From the NCBI GenBank assembly GCA_009886305.1, contig QXZO01000022.1, forward strand, positions 1 to 6,567: a DNA stretch of 6,567 bases, in the 5' to 3' direction. The notes under the pieces are model-generated. The model saw only the letters and a list, made by a program, of their open reading frames with translations, did not search any database and was not told the DNA's origin. A program made the translations under genes and the position numbers. Shown here piece after piece: positions 1-5,823 of this stretch (position 1 is the first letter of the stretch; every line of letters begins with the position of its first letter). Source of the DNA: Betaproteobacteria bacterium (lineage in GTDB: Bacteria > Pseudomonadota > Gammaproteobacteria > Burkholderiales > Eutrophovitaceae).

Positions 1-251
1 CCGGTACCACAGGTGTCAATGAGCTCATCGAGACACTCAACGGTTACACCCATGGAGAATTCCCTGATAACTGCTGTCGCTGCAGCGACCTCCTCAACAG
101 ATGGTCCCTTCACTTGAATCCCAACTAAAAACGCAGCGGTCAATTCTGGCGGCACATCACCAGACATAATGGCACGCATGATCATTTTCATTTGATCATG
201 CGATAAATCATCTCTTTGATAAAAGCACTCTATCGCCTCTTGAATCTTCAT
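1..251 (-). CDS. trpD: Anthranilate phosphoribosyltransferase TrpD (N-terminal part, runs off left edge)
   Basis: TrpD transfers the phosphoribosyl group of PRPP to anthranilate, the second step of tryptophan synthesis, in the cytoplasm. Only the first 83 codons plus two bases are present, translated by hand from the minus strand. The N-terminal helical domain is seen first (MKIQEAIECF at the start, then AAFLVGIQVKGPSVEEVAAA at about 39-58). The frame ends in DTCGTG at 79-84, the start of the glycine-rich PRPP-binding loop (normally GTGGD). That motif at that distance from the start is typical of the family. The ATG overlaps the trpG stop as ATGA, and an AGGTGA ribosome-binding site lies just upstream, so the start is well supported and coupling to trpG is likely. 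TrpD is separate here, not fused to TrpG as in E. coli. A trpC gene would be expected next, but it is outside the window. Confidence 0.93.
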   Translation of the reverse strand, partial: MKIQEAIECFYQRDDLSHDQMKMIMRAIMSGDVPPELTAAFLVGIQVKGPSVEEVAAATAVIREFSMGVTVECLDELIDTCGT

Positions 252-820
252 CGGCTCACCTGATCTAGGAAGTTTTTCAAAAGTCGATGGCCATGCTCAC
301 TCAAAATAGATTCTGGGTGAAACTGAACACCCTCGACGGGCATAGTGCGGTGTCTCAACCCCATAACTTCGCCGTCATCGGTCTCGGCTGTCACCTCTAA
401 ACAATCAGGCAACCCCTCCCGCTGCACCGACAGGGAGTGATAACGCGTCGCAGTAAAAGGCTTCGGTAATCCCTGGAATACGCCTTGAGACTGATGCGTA
501 ATAGAAGATGTTTTTCCGTGCATGAGCGTTTTTGCGTAGGTCACTGCGCCACCAAATGCTTGCCCAATACACTGGTGCCCAAGGCACACGCCAAAAAGTG
601 GCACCTTTCCCGAAAACGCTTTAATGATCTCCACAGAAACACCCGCCTGTGAAGGAGAACATGGGCCCGGTGAGATCACTATCCACTCAGGGGACAACGA
701 TTCGATCTCACCAATCTTTATCTGGTCATTACGCGCAACCTTCACCTCGACACCTAACTCACCGAAGTATTGAACGAGATTGAACGTAAATGAATCATAG
801 TTATCGATCATCAACAACAT
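248..820 (-). CDS. trpG: Anthranilate synthase component II, glutamine amidotransferase TrpG
   Basis: This 190-residue class I glutamine amidotransferase supplies ammonia from glutamine to TrpE for anthranilate formation. The start MLLMIDNYDSFTFNLVQYF is the classic TrpG/PabA opening. PGPCSP at 51-56 forms part of the oxyanion region. GVCLGHQ carries nucleophile Cys79, HGKTS lies at 101-105, and FHPES carries His168 and Glu170, completing the Cys-His-Glu triad. Length is normal for the stand-alone family. Lying between trpE and trpD argues for TrpG, but in many bacteria this protein also serves PabB in folate synthesis, so a dual TrpG/PabA role is possible. Its stop overlaps the trpD start by four bases. 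Upstream of the ATG there is only a weak purine-rich ribosome-binding stretch (GAGAAG, about nine bases away). The 71-bp gap to trpE means it may not be tightly coupled to trpE. Confidence 0.96.
   Translation of the reverse strand: MLLMIDNYDSFTFNLVQYFGELGVEVKVARNDQIKIGEIESLSPEWIVISPGPCSPSQAGVSVEIIKAFSGKVPLFGVCLGHQCIGQAFGGAVTYAKTLMHGKTSSITHQSQGVFQGLPKPFTATRYHSLSVQREGLPDCLEVTAETDDGEVMGLRHRTMPVEGVQFHPESILSEHGHRLLKNFLDQVSR
256..261 (-). promoter_or_regulatory. Ribosome-binding site of trpD inside the trpG end
   Basis: AGGTGA on the minus strand lies four bases before the trpD ATG (AGG is seven bases away) and within the last codons of trpG. It fixes the trpD start and, with the ATGA overlap, suggests that ribosomes finishing trpG reinitiate on trpD. 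Confidence 0.6.
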
Positions 821-891
821 GGTCTTTATCTTCTCATCGATTTAATAAAGTATTGTAAATAAATGTGGCCAGCCTAGAATAGCGCGCTCCA
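821..891 (-). other. trpE-trpG intergenic spacer, possible weak internal promoter
   Basis: These 71 bases between the trpE stop and the trpG start are long for genes whose products form one complex. The half next to trpG is A+T-rich and contains a TACAAT hexamer (minus strand, 857-852) that could serve as a -10 element, with its start point about 25 bases before the trpG ATG. No convincing -35 sits at 16-18 bases. The trpE-proximal half has short palindromes (AGCGCGCT, TGGCCA) but no stem followed by a T tract, so I see no terminator. An internal promoter for trpGD is possible but unproven. Confidence 0.25.
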
Positions 892-2361
892 CTACCGATT
901 GAGTCCAGCTTCTGCAATTTCCGCAGCCCTGAGGATGGCTTTAGCCTTATTTTTAGTCTCTACCCACTCATTTTCAGGAACGGAATCAGCGACAATGCCC
1001 GCTCCTGCCTGAACGTATAACGTCTCGTCTTTTATGACGGCAGTACGTATCGCAATCGCCACATCCATATCACCCTTAAAGCCCAAATACCCAACCGCCC
1101 CGGCATAGACCCCACGCTTACTGGGCTCTAACTCGTCAATTATTTCCATCGCACGTACTTTGGGGGCACCCGACACAGTTCCTGCTGGAAAACTTGCCTT
1201 TAGAACATCAATCGCGGACAACCCATCTAACAAACGCCCCTCCACGTTCGAGACGATGTGCATTACATGAGAGTATCGTTCGATCACCATCTGGTCGGTC
1301 ACGTCAACGGAACCAACCTGGGCAACTCGCCCGACGTCATTGCGACCAAGATCCATGAGCATCACATGTTCCGCGATTTCTTTTGGGTCCGATAACAAAT
1401 CGCGCTCATACGACACATCCTCTTCCCTGGTCGCACCGCGAGGCCGTGTCCCAGCAATTGGTCTTAAAGTGACCATACCTTTTTCCAATCTCACTAGAAT
1501 TTCTGGGGACGCTCCAACAATATGAAAATCTTCGAGGTTGAAATAAAACATATACGGCGAAGGATTCAATGCGCGTAATGACCGGTACAGCGATAATGGC
1601 GGCGCCTGAAAGGGCACAGACATACGCTGGGACAAAACGACCTGCATAATGTCACCCTCATAAATGTACTCTTTAGCCCGTGCAACACTCTTAGTAAATA
1701 CGTCCTGAGGTGTTTCCTCATGAGGCACAGCTAGCTCACACGCCTCTTCTTGCGGCTCATCTACCGGCTCGCGAAGACCCGCAAATAATTCTGCTAGCCG
1801 CCTCTGTCCGAGCTCGTACGCATCCGACTCCTGAGGATTAGCAAAAACAACAAAATAGAGTTTAGCCGCTAAATTGTCATAAACGATCACCTCTTCTGAG
1901 TGAAGCAACAGAATGTCTGGGCAGTCAATTGGATCCGACTTGTCTTTGCCACGACCCACACGGCTCTCAATCATGTGAACCGTCTCGTAACCAAAGTAAC
2001 CTACGAGTCCACCAAGAAATCTCGGCAAGTCATCCCGATAATAAGCCTTTGTCCGTTGTTGTAGTTCAGAGACCCAGCTAATAGGGTCCTCTCGTTCCAC
2101 CTGCGACACAACCACATCATCGCGAATTTCACAACACGTATGACCACGCACCTCATAACGAATTCTAGAGGGCAAACCGATGAACGAATACCGACCAAAC
2201 TGCTCACCACCCTGAACCGACTCCAACAGATAAGAGAATGGTTTATTTGCGTATTTCAAATAAATGGACAGCGGTGTATCCAGGTCTGCAAATGACTCCA
2301 AGACCAGTGGCACATGGTTAAAACCTTCGTCCGCCAAACCCTCAAAATCTTTTTTATTCAC
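892..2361 (-). CDS. trpE: Anthranilate synthase component I TrpE (GTG start)
   Basis: TrpE converts chorismate and ammonia to anthranilate, the committed step of tryptophan synthesis, in a cytoplasmic complex with TrpG. The 489-residue length is normal. The N-terminal domain carries SYLLESVQGG at 43-52, whose LLES is the family's tryptophan feedback-binding element, then GRYSFIGLPSR at 56-66. The chorismate-binding domain starts near 218. It shows GDIMQVVLSQR (236-246), PYMFYFNLEDFHIVGASPE (269-287), RPIAGTRPRG (300-309), LMDLGRND (335-342), HVMHIVSNVEGRL with the conserved His368, FPAGTVSGAPK (391-401), GAVGYLGFKGDMD (421-433) and QAGAGIVADS (451-460). The Ala in PIAGT, where PabB has Lys, favours TrpE over PabB. 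The start is GTG: it is the only usual start codon before an in-frame TAA upstream, and the opening NKKDFEGLADEGFNHVPL matches the usual N-terminus of gammaproteobacterial homologues as I recall it. No good Shine-Dalgarno sequence precedes it. Confidence 0.97.
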   Translation of the reverse strand: MNKKDFEGLADEGFNHVPLVLESFADLDTPLSIYLKYANKPFSYLLESVQGGEQFGRYSFIGLPSRIRYEVRGHTCCEIRDDVVVSQVEREDPISWVSELQQRTKAYYRDDLPRFLGGLVGYFGYETVHMIESRVGRGKDKSDPIDCPDILLLHSEEVIVYDNLAAKLYFVVFANPQESDAYELGQRRLAELFAGLREPVDEPQEEACELAVPHEETPQDVFTKSVARAKEYIYEGDIMQVVLSQRMSVPFQAPPLSLYRSLRALNPSPYMFYFNLEDFHIVGASPEILVRLEKGMVTLRPIAGTRPRGATREEDVSYERDLLSDPKEIAEHVMLMDLGRNDVGRVAQVGSVDVTDQMVIERYSHVMHIVSNVEGRLLDGLSAIDVLKASFPAGTVSGAPKVRAMEIIDELEPSKRGVYAGAVGYLGFKGDMDVAIAIRTAVIKDETLYVQAGAGIVADSVPENEWVETKNKAKAILRAAEIAEAGLNR

Positions 2362-2432
2362 ATTGAGCTCAACAATTTGGATAAAGACACATTAGTTCGT
2401 GTTGTGCCTATAAGAAGTAGATTAATCCTCAT
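2358..2432 (-). CDS. Possible 24-residue upstream ORF overlapping the trpE start
   Basis: A short frame begins with ATG at 2432 and ends with TGA that overlaps the trpE GTG as GTGA. It would encode a 24-residue peptide starting MRINLLLIG and ending KLLSSM. It has no Trp residue, so it is not a classic trp attenuator leader peptide. Its ATG lies inside a TATAAT hexamer and has no visible ribosome-binding site. If that hexamer acts as a -10, transcripts from it would lack this start codon, and only read-through mRNA from gph would carry the frame. A random 25-codon open frame in A+T-rich DNA is common. The arrangement is suggestive because trpE itself lacks a clear ribosome-binding site, but it is weakly supported. 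Confidence 0.2.
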   Translation of the reverse strand: MRINLLLIGTTRTNVSLSKLLSSM

Positions 2433-2436
2433 TATA
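2431..2436 (-). promoter_or_regulatory. Candidate -10 element for trpE
   Basis: A perfect TATAAT hexamer lies on the minus strand about 70 bases before the trpE GTG, in the gap after gph. Its start point would give a leader of roughly 63 bases. No recognisable TTGACA-like -35 box is seen 15-18 bases upstream, where the sequence is the end of gph. It may be a weak or activator-dependent promoter, or a chance match. trpE is probably also transcribed from upstream of rpe, since no terminator is visible in the gap. Confidence 0.35.
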
Positions 2437-2451
2437 GAGTGACGTGCGCAT

Positions 2452-3150
2452 TTACGCTTTCCTCACTAAGTCGAGCAAATCCTCAGCGCGATCTAAAACC
2501 GCATCACAGTCGAGTTCTGCCAAAGTCATTCCAGAACGATAACCAAAAGGCACACAAACCACCGGAGCGCCTGCATTTCGTGCGCACGCAGTATCAGTCT
2601 TAGAATCACCAACCATCAAAATCTGTTTGGTTCCCACACCGAACCTCGAAGCGAGAACATGCAACGGTAAAGGATCAGGTTTACGTTTCTCTAAGGTGTC
2701 CCCACAAATCACCTCTTGGAAATAACTGCGGATACCTAATTTATCTAAAATTGGAGCCGTGAAAAGTTCGCTTTTATTCGTCAAGCACGCCATATTCAGC
2801 CCCCGATGTTGGAACGCTTTCAGCACCCCATCAATCCCGGGAAATAAGGCAGAACGATCACAAACATGATGTTCGTAATGAGTCCTAAATTGTTGCGCAA
2901 CACTTTTTAACTCTGCAGCTTCAATAGGAATCTCAAGGTCTTTAAACAGCTCAAGCAACAAGTATTCGATCCCTTGCCCAATATATTGTCGAACAACATC
3001 TGCGCTCACTGGACCAAAACCAAGGTCATTTAGCGTTAAGTTCGTTGCGGTATGCAGATCAGGAAGCGTGTCCGCCAGGGTTCCGTCCAAATCAAACGCT
3101 ACAACGCTCACATCGAAACCCGCGTGTTGCGATAAATCGTTATTAAACAT
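2452..3150 (-). CDS. gph: Phosphoglycolate phosphatase Gph (HAD family)
   Basis: Gph dephosphorylates 2-phosphoglycolate, a by-product of oxidative DNA damage repair or oxygenase chemistry, to glycolate in the cytoplasm. The 232-residue protein shows all four HAD motifs. Motif I is FDLDGTLADTLPDL with nucleophile Asp20 and acid Asp22. Motif II is CLTNKS at 122-127. Motif III is Lys157 in KRKPDP. Motif IV is MVGDSKTD at 179-186 with Asp182 and Asp186. The helical cap between motifs I and II (about 27-100), with QYIGQGIEYLL, fits the Gph subfamily. The start is the only ATG near motif I. It has an 18-residue lead-in and a poor ribosome-binding site, so the exact start is less sure. It lies 44 bases after rpe and 90 before trpE, the rpe-gph-trpE order known from pseudomonads. 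HAD proteins are hard to tell apart by motif, so the name rests on motifs, length and neighbours. Confidence 0.9.
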   Translation of the reverse strand: MFNNDLSQHAGFDVSVVAFDLDGTLADTLPDLHTATNLTLNDLGFGPVSADVVRQYIGQGIEYLLLELFKDLEIPIEAAELKSVAQQFRTHYEHHVCDRSALFPGIDGVLKAFQHRGLNMACLTNKSELFTAPILDKLGIRSYFQEVICGDTLEKRKPDPLPLHVLASRFGVGTKQILMVGDSKTDTACARNAGAPVVCVPFGYRSGMTLAELDCDAVLDRAEDLLDLVRKA

Positions 3151-3194
3151 TCGAATATTTACTCGGCATCTTAACGAAATAAAAGCTCGCGGTG

Positions 3195-3854
3195 CTACTC
3201 AATTTCAGATTTCATCTGGCTAATGACATCCTGATAGTCAGTTGCACCAAAGATTGCCGAACCTGCCACAAAGGTATCCGCACCAGCGTCAGCGATCGAG
3301 GCAATATTTTCTACTTTAATACCGCCGTCAACCTCAAGCCAGACGTCGCAACCCGAAAGGTCAATAAGATCGCGCACCTCTGCAATCTTATCGAGAGAAT
3401 GCTCAATAAAACTTTGGCCACCGAACCCAGGATTAACAGACATGATCAGAACCAAATCAATCTTATCGAGCGTCCAATCTAGAATATGAAGAGGGCTAGC
3501 GGGATTAAACGCCAAGCCCACTCGACACCCCTGCGCTTTGATCAAATTGATTGTTCTGTCCACATGAGAAGAGGCCTCAGGGTGAAAACTGATCAAGTCG
3601 GCGCCAGCTTTAGCGAATTCAGTAGCCAGGGCATCAACGGGCTCAACCATTAAATGCACATCAATCGGAAGCTTCGTATGCGGTCTAATTGAAGAACAAA
3701 CGATTGGGCCGAAGGTCAGGTTAGGCACGTAGTGATTGTCCATGACATCGAAATGAATCACATCTGCACCCGCAGCGTCCACAGATCGCACCTCCTCACC
3801 GAGTTTAGAAAAGTCGGCAGATAAAATACTTGGGGCAATGCGCGTGTCGTTCAT
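3195..3854 (-). CDS. rpe: Ribulose-phosphate 3-epimerase Rpe
   Basis: Rpe interconverts D-ribulose 5-phosphate and D-xylulose 5-phosphate in the pentose phosphate pathway, in the cytoplasm. The 219-residue TIM barrel has the family landmarks. APSILSADF is at 7-15 and HFDVMDNHYVPNLTFGP at 34-50, with metal ligands His34 and Asp36 (Asp36 is also a catalytic acid/base). DVHLMVE carries metal ligand His67. MSVNPGFGGQ (138-147) is the phosphate-side loop. EVDGGI carries Asp176, the second catalytic acid/base and metal ligand, and VAGSAIFG (196-203) is the C-terminal phosphate-binding motif. Length is normal. The ATG is preceded by AAGG at seven bases, which supports the start. It is the first gene of the minus-strand train leading to gph and trpE and has a candidate promoter upstream. 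The link to trp genes makes sense because pentose phosphates feed PRPP, though that is inference. Confidence 0.97.
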   Translation of the reverse strand: MNDTRIAPSILSADFSKLGEEVRSVDAAGADVIHFDVMDNHYVPNLTFGPIVCSSIRPHTKLPIDVHLMVEPVDALATEFAKAGADLISFHPEASSHVDRTINLIKAQGCRVGLAFNPASPLHILDWTLDKIDLVLIMSVNPGFGGQSFIEHSLDKIAEVRDLIDLSGCDVWLEVDGGIKVENIASIADAGADTFVAGSAIFGATDYQDVISQMKSEIE

Positions 3855-3861
3855 AAATTAA

Positions 3862-3865
3862 CCTT
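3862..3865 (-). promoter_or_regulatory. Ribosome-binding site of rpe
   Basis: AAGG on the minus strand lies seven bases before the rpe ATG. It is one of the few clear Shine-Dalgarno matches in this window and supports the chosen start. Confidence 0.5.
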
Positions 3866-3878
3866 GTGGTTTCTGCTT

Positions 3879-3907
3879 ATTTTAAACTGAATCAAAAGAC
3901 GACCCAA
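3879..3907 (-). promoter_or_regulatory. Candidate sigma70 promoter of rpe-gph-trp operon
   Basis: On the minus strand, TTGGGT (3907-3902, -35) and TAAAAT (3884-3879, -10, five of six consensus bases) are separated by exactly 17 bases. Transcription would start near 3872, giving a leader of about 18 bases that includes the rpe ribosome-binding site. Geometry is good, but the -35 matches only its TTG half. It is the most plausible promoter for the whole minus-strand train, because no terminators are visible between rpe and trpD. Confidence 0.5.
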
Positions 3908-3936
3908 GATAATCTTTGTTCGTTAATGATATGCCG

Positions 3937-3967
3937 TTACAAAAGTTACTCTATTTACCGATACAAT
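3937..3967 (+). promoter_or_regulatory. Candidate apaG promoter (weak, possibly leaderless)
   Basis: TTACAA (3937-3942) and TACAAT (3962-3967) precede apaG with a long 19-base spacer. If TACAAT is the -10, transcription would start at or within a base or two of the apaG ATG, giving a leaderless mRNA. That fits the poor ribosome-binding site. An alternative is TTGTTC (3916-3921) with TACAAA (3938-3943) at 16 bases, giving a leader of about 25 bases. Neither is strong. Confidence 0.3.
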
Positions 3968-3974
3968 ATGGGTT

Positions 3975-4358
3975 ATGAATGAAAAATCAAAATACGAAGT
4001 CACTGTATCTGCAGAATCCTTCTTTATCCCCGAACAATCTAACCCAGAACAATCTCGATACTTTTTCGCCTACCGCATTCGCATTCAAAATACCGGGGAT
4101 GTTCGAGCTCAGCTACTCAGCCGACATTGGCTTATAACTGACGCAAATGAGAAGGTAGAACAAGTACGTGGAGAGGGTGTCGTTGGGGAGTTTCCGAACC
4201 TACACCCCGGCGAGTACTTTGAATATACGAGTGCCGCGTCAATTGATACGCCTGTCGGTCTAATGGAGGGCTCCTATAAAATGCGCGCTGCTGATGGCAT
4301 TGAGTTCGATGCCGAGATCCCGCAATTCACCCTAAGTGTCCCAAGAGTACTGCACTGA
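3975..4358 (+). CDS. apaG: ApaG family protein (DUF525)
   Basis: The 127-residue protein matches ApaG in length and layout. It is a small beta-sandwich (fibronectin III-like) protein, linked genetically in enterobacteria to Co2+ resistance and Mg2+ efflux and often found beside apaH. The biochemical role is poorly defined. Seen here: alternating beta strands at 7-16 and 30-40 (FFAYRIRIQNTG), RHWLITDAN at 50-58, the signature GEGVVGEFPNLHPGE at 66-80, then FEYTSAASIDTPVG (82-95) and the GSYKM strand at 99-103. There is no signal peptide, so it should be cytoplasmic. It is transcribed divergently from rpe and is not next to apaH or ksgA here, unlike in E. coli. The start is set by the conserved N-terminus. 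An ATG seven bases upstream is out of frame and soon stops. mltA follows in the same direction after 144 bases. Confidence 0.93.
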   Translation: MNEKSKYEVTVSAESFFIPEQSNPEQSRYFFAYRIRIQNTGDVRAQLLSRHWLITDANEKVEQVRGEGVVGEFPNLHPGEYFEYTSAASIDTPVGLMEGSYKMRAADGIEFDAEIPQFTLSVPRVLH

Positions 4359-4385
4359 CCTTAATGCCGCATCAATGCTCAACGC

Positions 4386-4475
4386 TTAATCGTTTTTCTT
4401 TTTTGGCAAAGTCCACCAAATGATAAAGATGAATAGACCGAGCCCCAGTAAAATCTCAAAAATAGCCCAAAACAT
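4386..4475 (-). CDS. Possible 29-residue single-span membrane peptide
   Basis: In the apaG-mltA gap, the minus strand carries an ATG-started frame of 29 codons plus TAA. The product begins MFWAIFEILLGLGLF, continues with isoleucine and phenylalanine, then IWWTLP, and ends KKKND. That is one transmembrane helix (about 2-22) with two tryptophans at the interface and a basic tail, predicting the tail in the cytoplasm by the positive-inside rule. This is too organised to look like a random frame. A TAGAAT hexamer (4512-4507, minus strand) could be a -10 about 32 bases before the ATG, but there is no -35 and only a weak GGTG as ribosome-binding site. It would be transcribed divergently from mltA and toward the apaG end. 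I do not recognise the family and assign no function. The same bases may instead be only the mltA upstream region. Confidence 0.45.
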   Translation of the reverse strand: MFWAIFEILLGLGLFIFIIWWTLPKKKND

Positions 4476-4502
4476 ACTGCAAACACCAAGTAAGTTGAAT
4501 AA

Positions 4503-5801
4503 ATGAATTCTACACCAGCCATCAATCTTTTAGGGCGAGCTCGATGGCTTCAGCTTTTGGTGATCATAACGCTAAGCGCCTGCTCTTCACCAGTACTAAA
4601 AAAGGATTCCCCGCCCGACACAGCCCCTCCAGCCCCCATAGTAGAAAAATCAGAAGTGGACCAAAGGGCGCCGTCAACCAGTGAAAAACAATATACAGAA
4701 CATCTGCTAAGCCCAAAACTCGTGGAAAGCTTTTCACTGAGATCCGATACGCACTTGACGATAGTCGATTGGTCAGATCTGCCCGAATGGAATATTGATC
4801 AAGTTTCCGATGGACTCTCCGCACTTTTACAATCGTGCAAGGTGCTCCAAAAGGCTCAGGAGTGGCATTCCATCTGCCAAGAAGCCCAGGTTTTAGTCGG
4901 AGCCTCAAACGAAGAACAAAGATTTTTCTACGAATCATATTTTTCACCGTTTAAGGTTCATAACGAGGACGATGCGAACGCAGGACTTGTCACGGGATAC
5001 TACGAACCGCTCCTGAGCGGTAGCTTAAAACGCTCAGCTGAATACGCTTATCCAGTGTATGCGGTGCCAGATGATTTAATATCCGTTGACGTCAAAATCC
5101 ATCCATCCTTCAAAAATTTCCGAGGAGTGGGGCGACAAGCTCACGGAGAATTAATACCTTACTTCACCCGGTCAGAAATAGACCAAGGGCTTGCACGAGT
5201 AAAAGGCAAAGAAATCCTATGGGTTAAAGATAAGATTGAATTATTTTTCTTACAAATCCAAGGTTCCGGGCGCGTTAAGCTAGAAGATGGCAGCACCATT
5301 CGGCTAGGGTTTGCCAAATCAAACGGCCATCCCTATCGATCAATCGGTAAATCACTCGTAAATAAAGGAGAGCTAGAGCTAAGTCAAGCCTCCATGCAAG
5401 GAATCAAGGACTGGGCAGCAAACAATCCTCACAGAATTGATGCTTTGCTTAATGAAAATCCTTCATATGTATTTTTTAGGATGCTACCCCCAAACCTAGA
5501 CGGACCAATCGGCTCATTAGGCGTACCGCTTACGCCAAAGCGCAGTATCGCGGTAGACGACACATACATTCCTGCAGGGTTTCCGGTCTATTTAGCCACT
5601 ACCCAGCCCAATTCTACATTCCCTTTGAATCAGCTGATGTTCGCTCAGGATAAAGGCGGCGCCATTAAGGGCGCCGTTCGCGCTGATTACTTCTGGGGTT
5701 TTGGCGATTCTGCGGCGATTAATGCCGGCAAAATGAAGCAAGAGGGATTCATGTGGGTCTTAATTCCCAAAACGTTTTTGCTAACTAAAGATATGAATTA
5801 A
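4503..5801 (+). CDS. mltA: Membrane-bound lytic murein transglycosylase A (lipoprotein)
   Basis: MltA cleaves the MurNAc-GlcNAc bond of peptidoglycan to give 1,6-anhydro ends and takes part in wall turnover. Residues 1-27 are a lipoprotein signal: Arg12 and Arg14, a hydrophobic run, and lipobox LSAC with lipidated Cys27. Ser follows at +2, which predicts the outer membrane. Residues 28-62 are a Pro/Ser/charged linker. The MltA domain follows, with VTGYYEPLLSGS (163-174), LFFLQIQGSGRV (247-258), NGHPYRSIGKSLV (274-286) and SYVFFR (321-326). The C-terminal 3D domain has SIAVDDTYIPAGFPVYLA (348-365), then MFAQDKGGAIKGAVRADYFW (379-398). Asp352/353, Asp383 and Asp395 are the candidate conserved aspartates; the catalytic acid is among these. 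At 432 residues it exceeds the 365 of E. coli MltA, partly through the linker. Start support is the intact signal peptide; the ribosome-binding site is weak. It converges on the dsbC-like gene 22 bases away. Confidence 0.95.
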   Translation: MNSTPAINLLGRARWLQLLVIITLSACSSPVLKKDSPPDTAPPAPIVEKSEVDQRAPSTSEKQYTEHLLSPKLVESFSLRSDTHLTIVDWSDLPEWNIDQVSDGLSALLQSCKVLQKAQEWHSICQEAQVLVGASNEEQRFFYESYFSPFKVHNEDDANAGLVTGYYEPLLSGSLKRSAEYAYPVYAVPDDLISVDVKIHPSFKNFRGVGRQAHGELIPYFTRSEIDQGLARVKGKEILWVKDKIELFFLQIQGSGRVKLEDGSTIRLGFAKSNGHPYRSIGKSLVNKGELELSQASMQGIKDWAANNPHRIDALLNENPSYVFFRMLPPNLDGPIGSLGVPLTPKRSIAVDDTYIPAGFPVYLATTQPNSTFPLNQLMFAQDKGGAIKGAVRADYFWGFGDSAAINAGKMKQEGFMWVLIPKTFLLTKDMN

Positions 5802-5823
5802 CCAGACACTCAAAAAACGCCAA

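Noticed and set aside
892..2361. Reading the chorismate-binding protein as PabB instead of TrpE
   Set aside because: The PIAGT motif has Ala where PabB has Lys, the LLES feedback site is present, and trpG and trpD follow.
2422..2451. Nine-codon frame directly after the gph stop (MRTSLYNED)
   Set aside because: It is too short, contains no Trp codons and has no ribosome-binding site or nearby hairpin, so it is not a leader peptide.
3192..3482. 96-codon plus-strand frame antisense to rpe
   Set aside because: It overlaps the rpe coding region with all catalytic motifs on the other strand and shows no recognisable domain.
4381..4404. AACG-loop-CGTT followed by a T-rich run after apaG as a rho-independent terminator
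   Set aside because: The stem is only four base pairs with two G-C pairs, the T run is interrupted, and the same bases encode the lysine-rich tail of the candidate micropeptide on the other strand.
4365..4424. 19-codon plus-strand frame after apaG starting MPHQCSTLNR
   Set aside because: It has no ribosome-binding site and no recognisable composition or motif, and such a short frame is expected by chance.
4564..4947. 127-codon minus-strand frame antisense to mltA
   Set aside because: It lies wholly within the strongly supported mltA gene in another frame and has a low-complexity Leu/Arg composition typical of a shadow frame.
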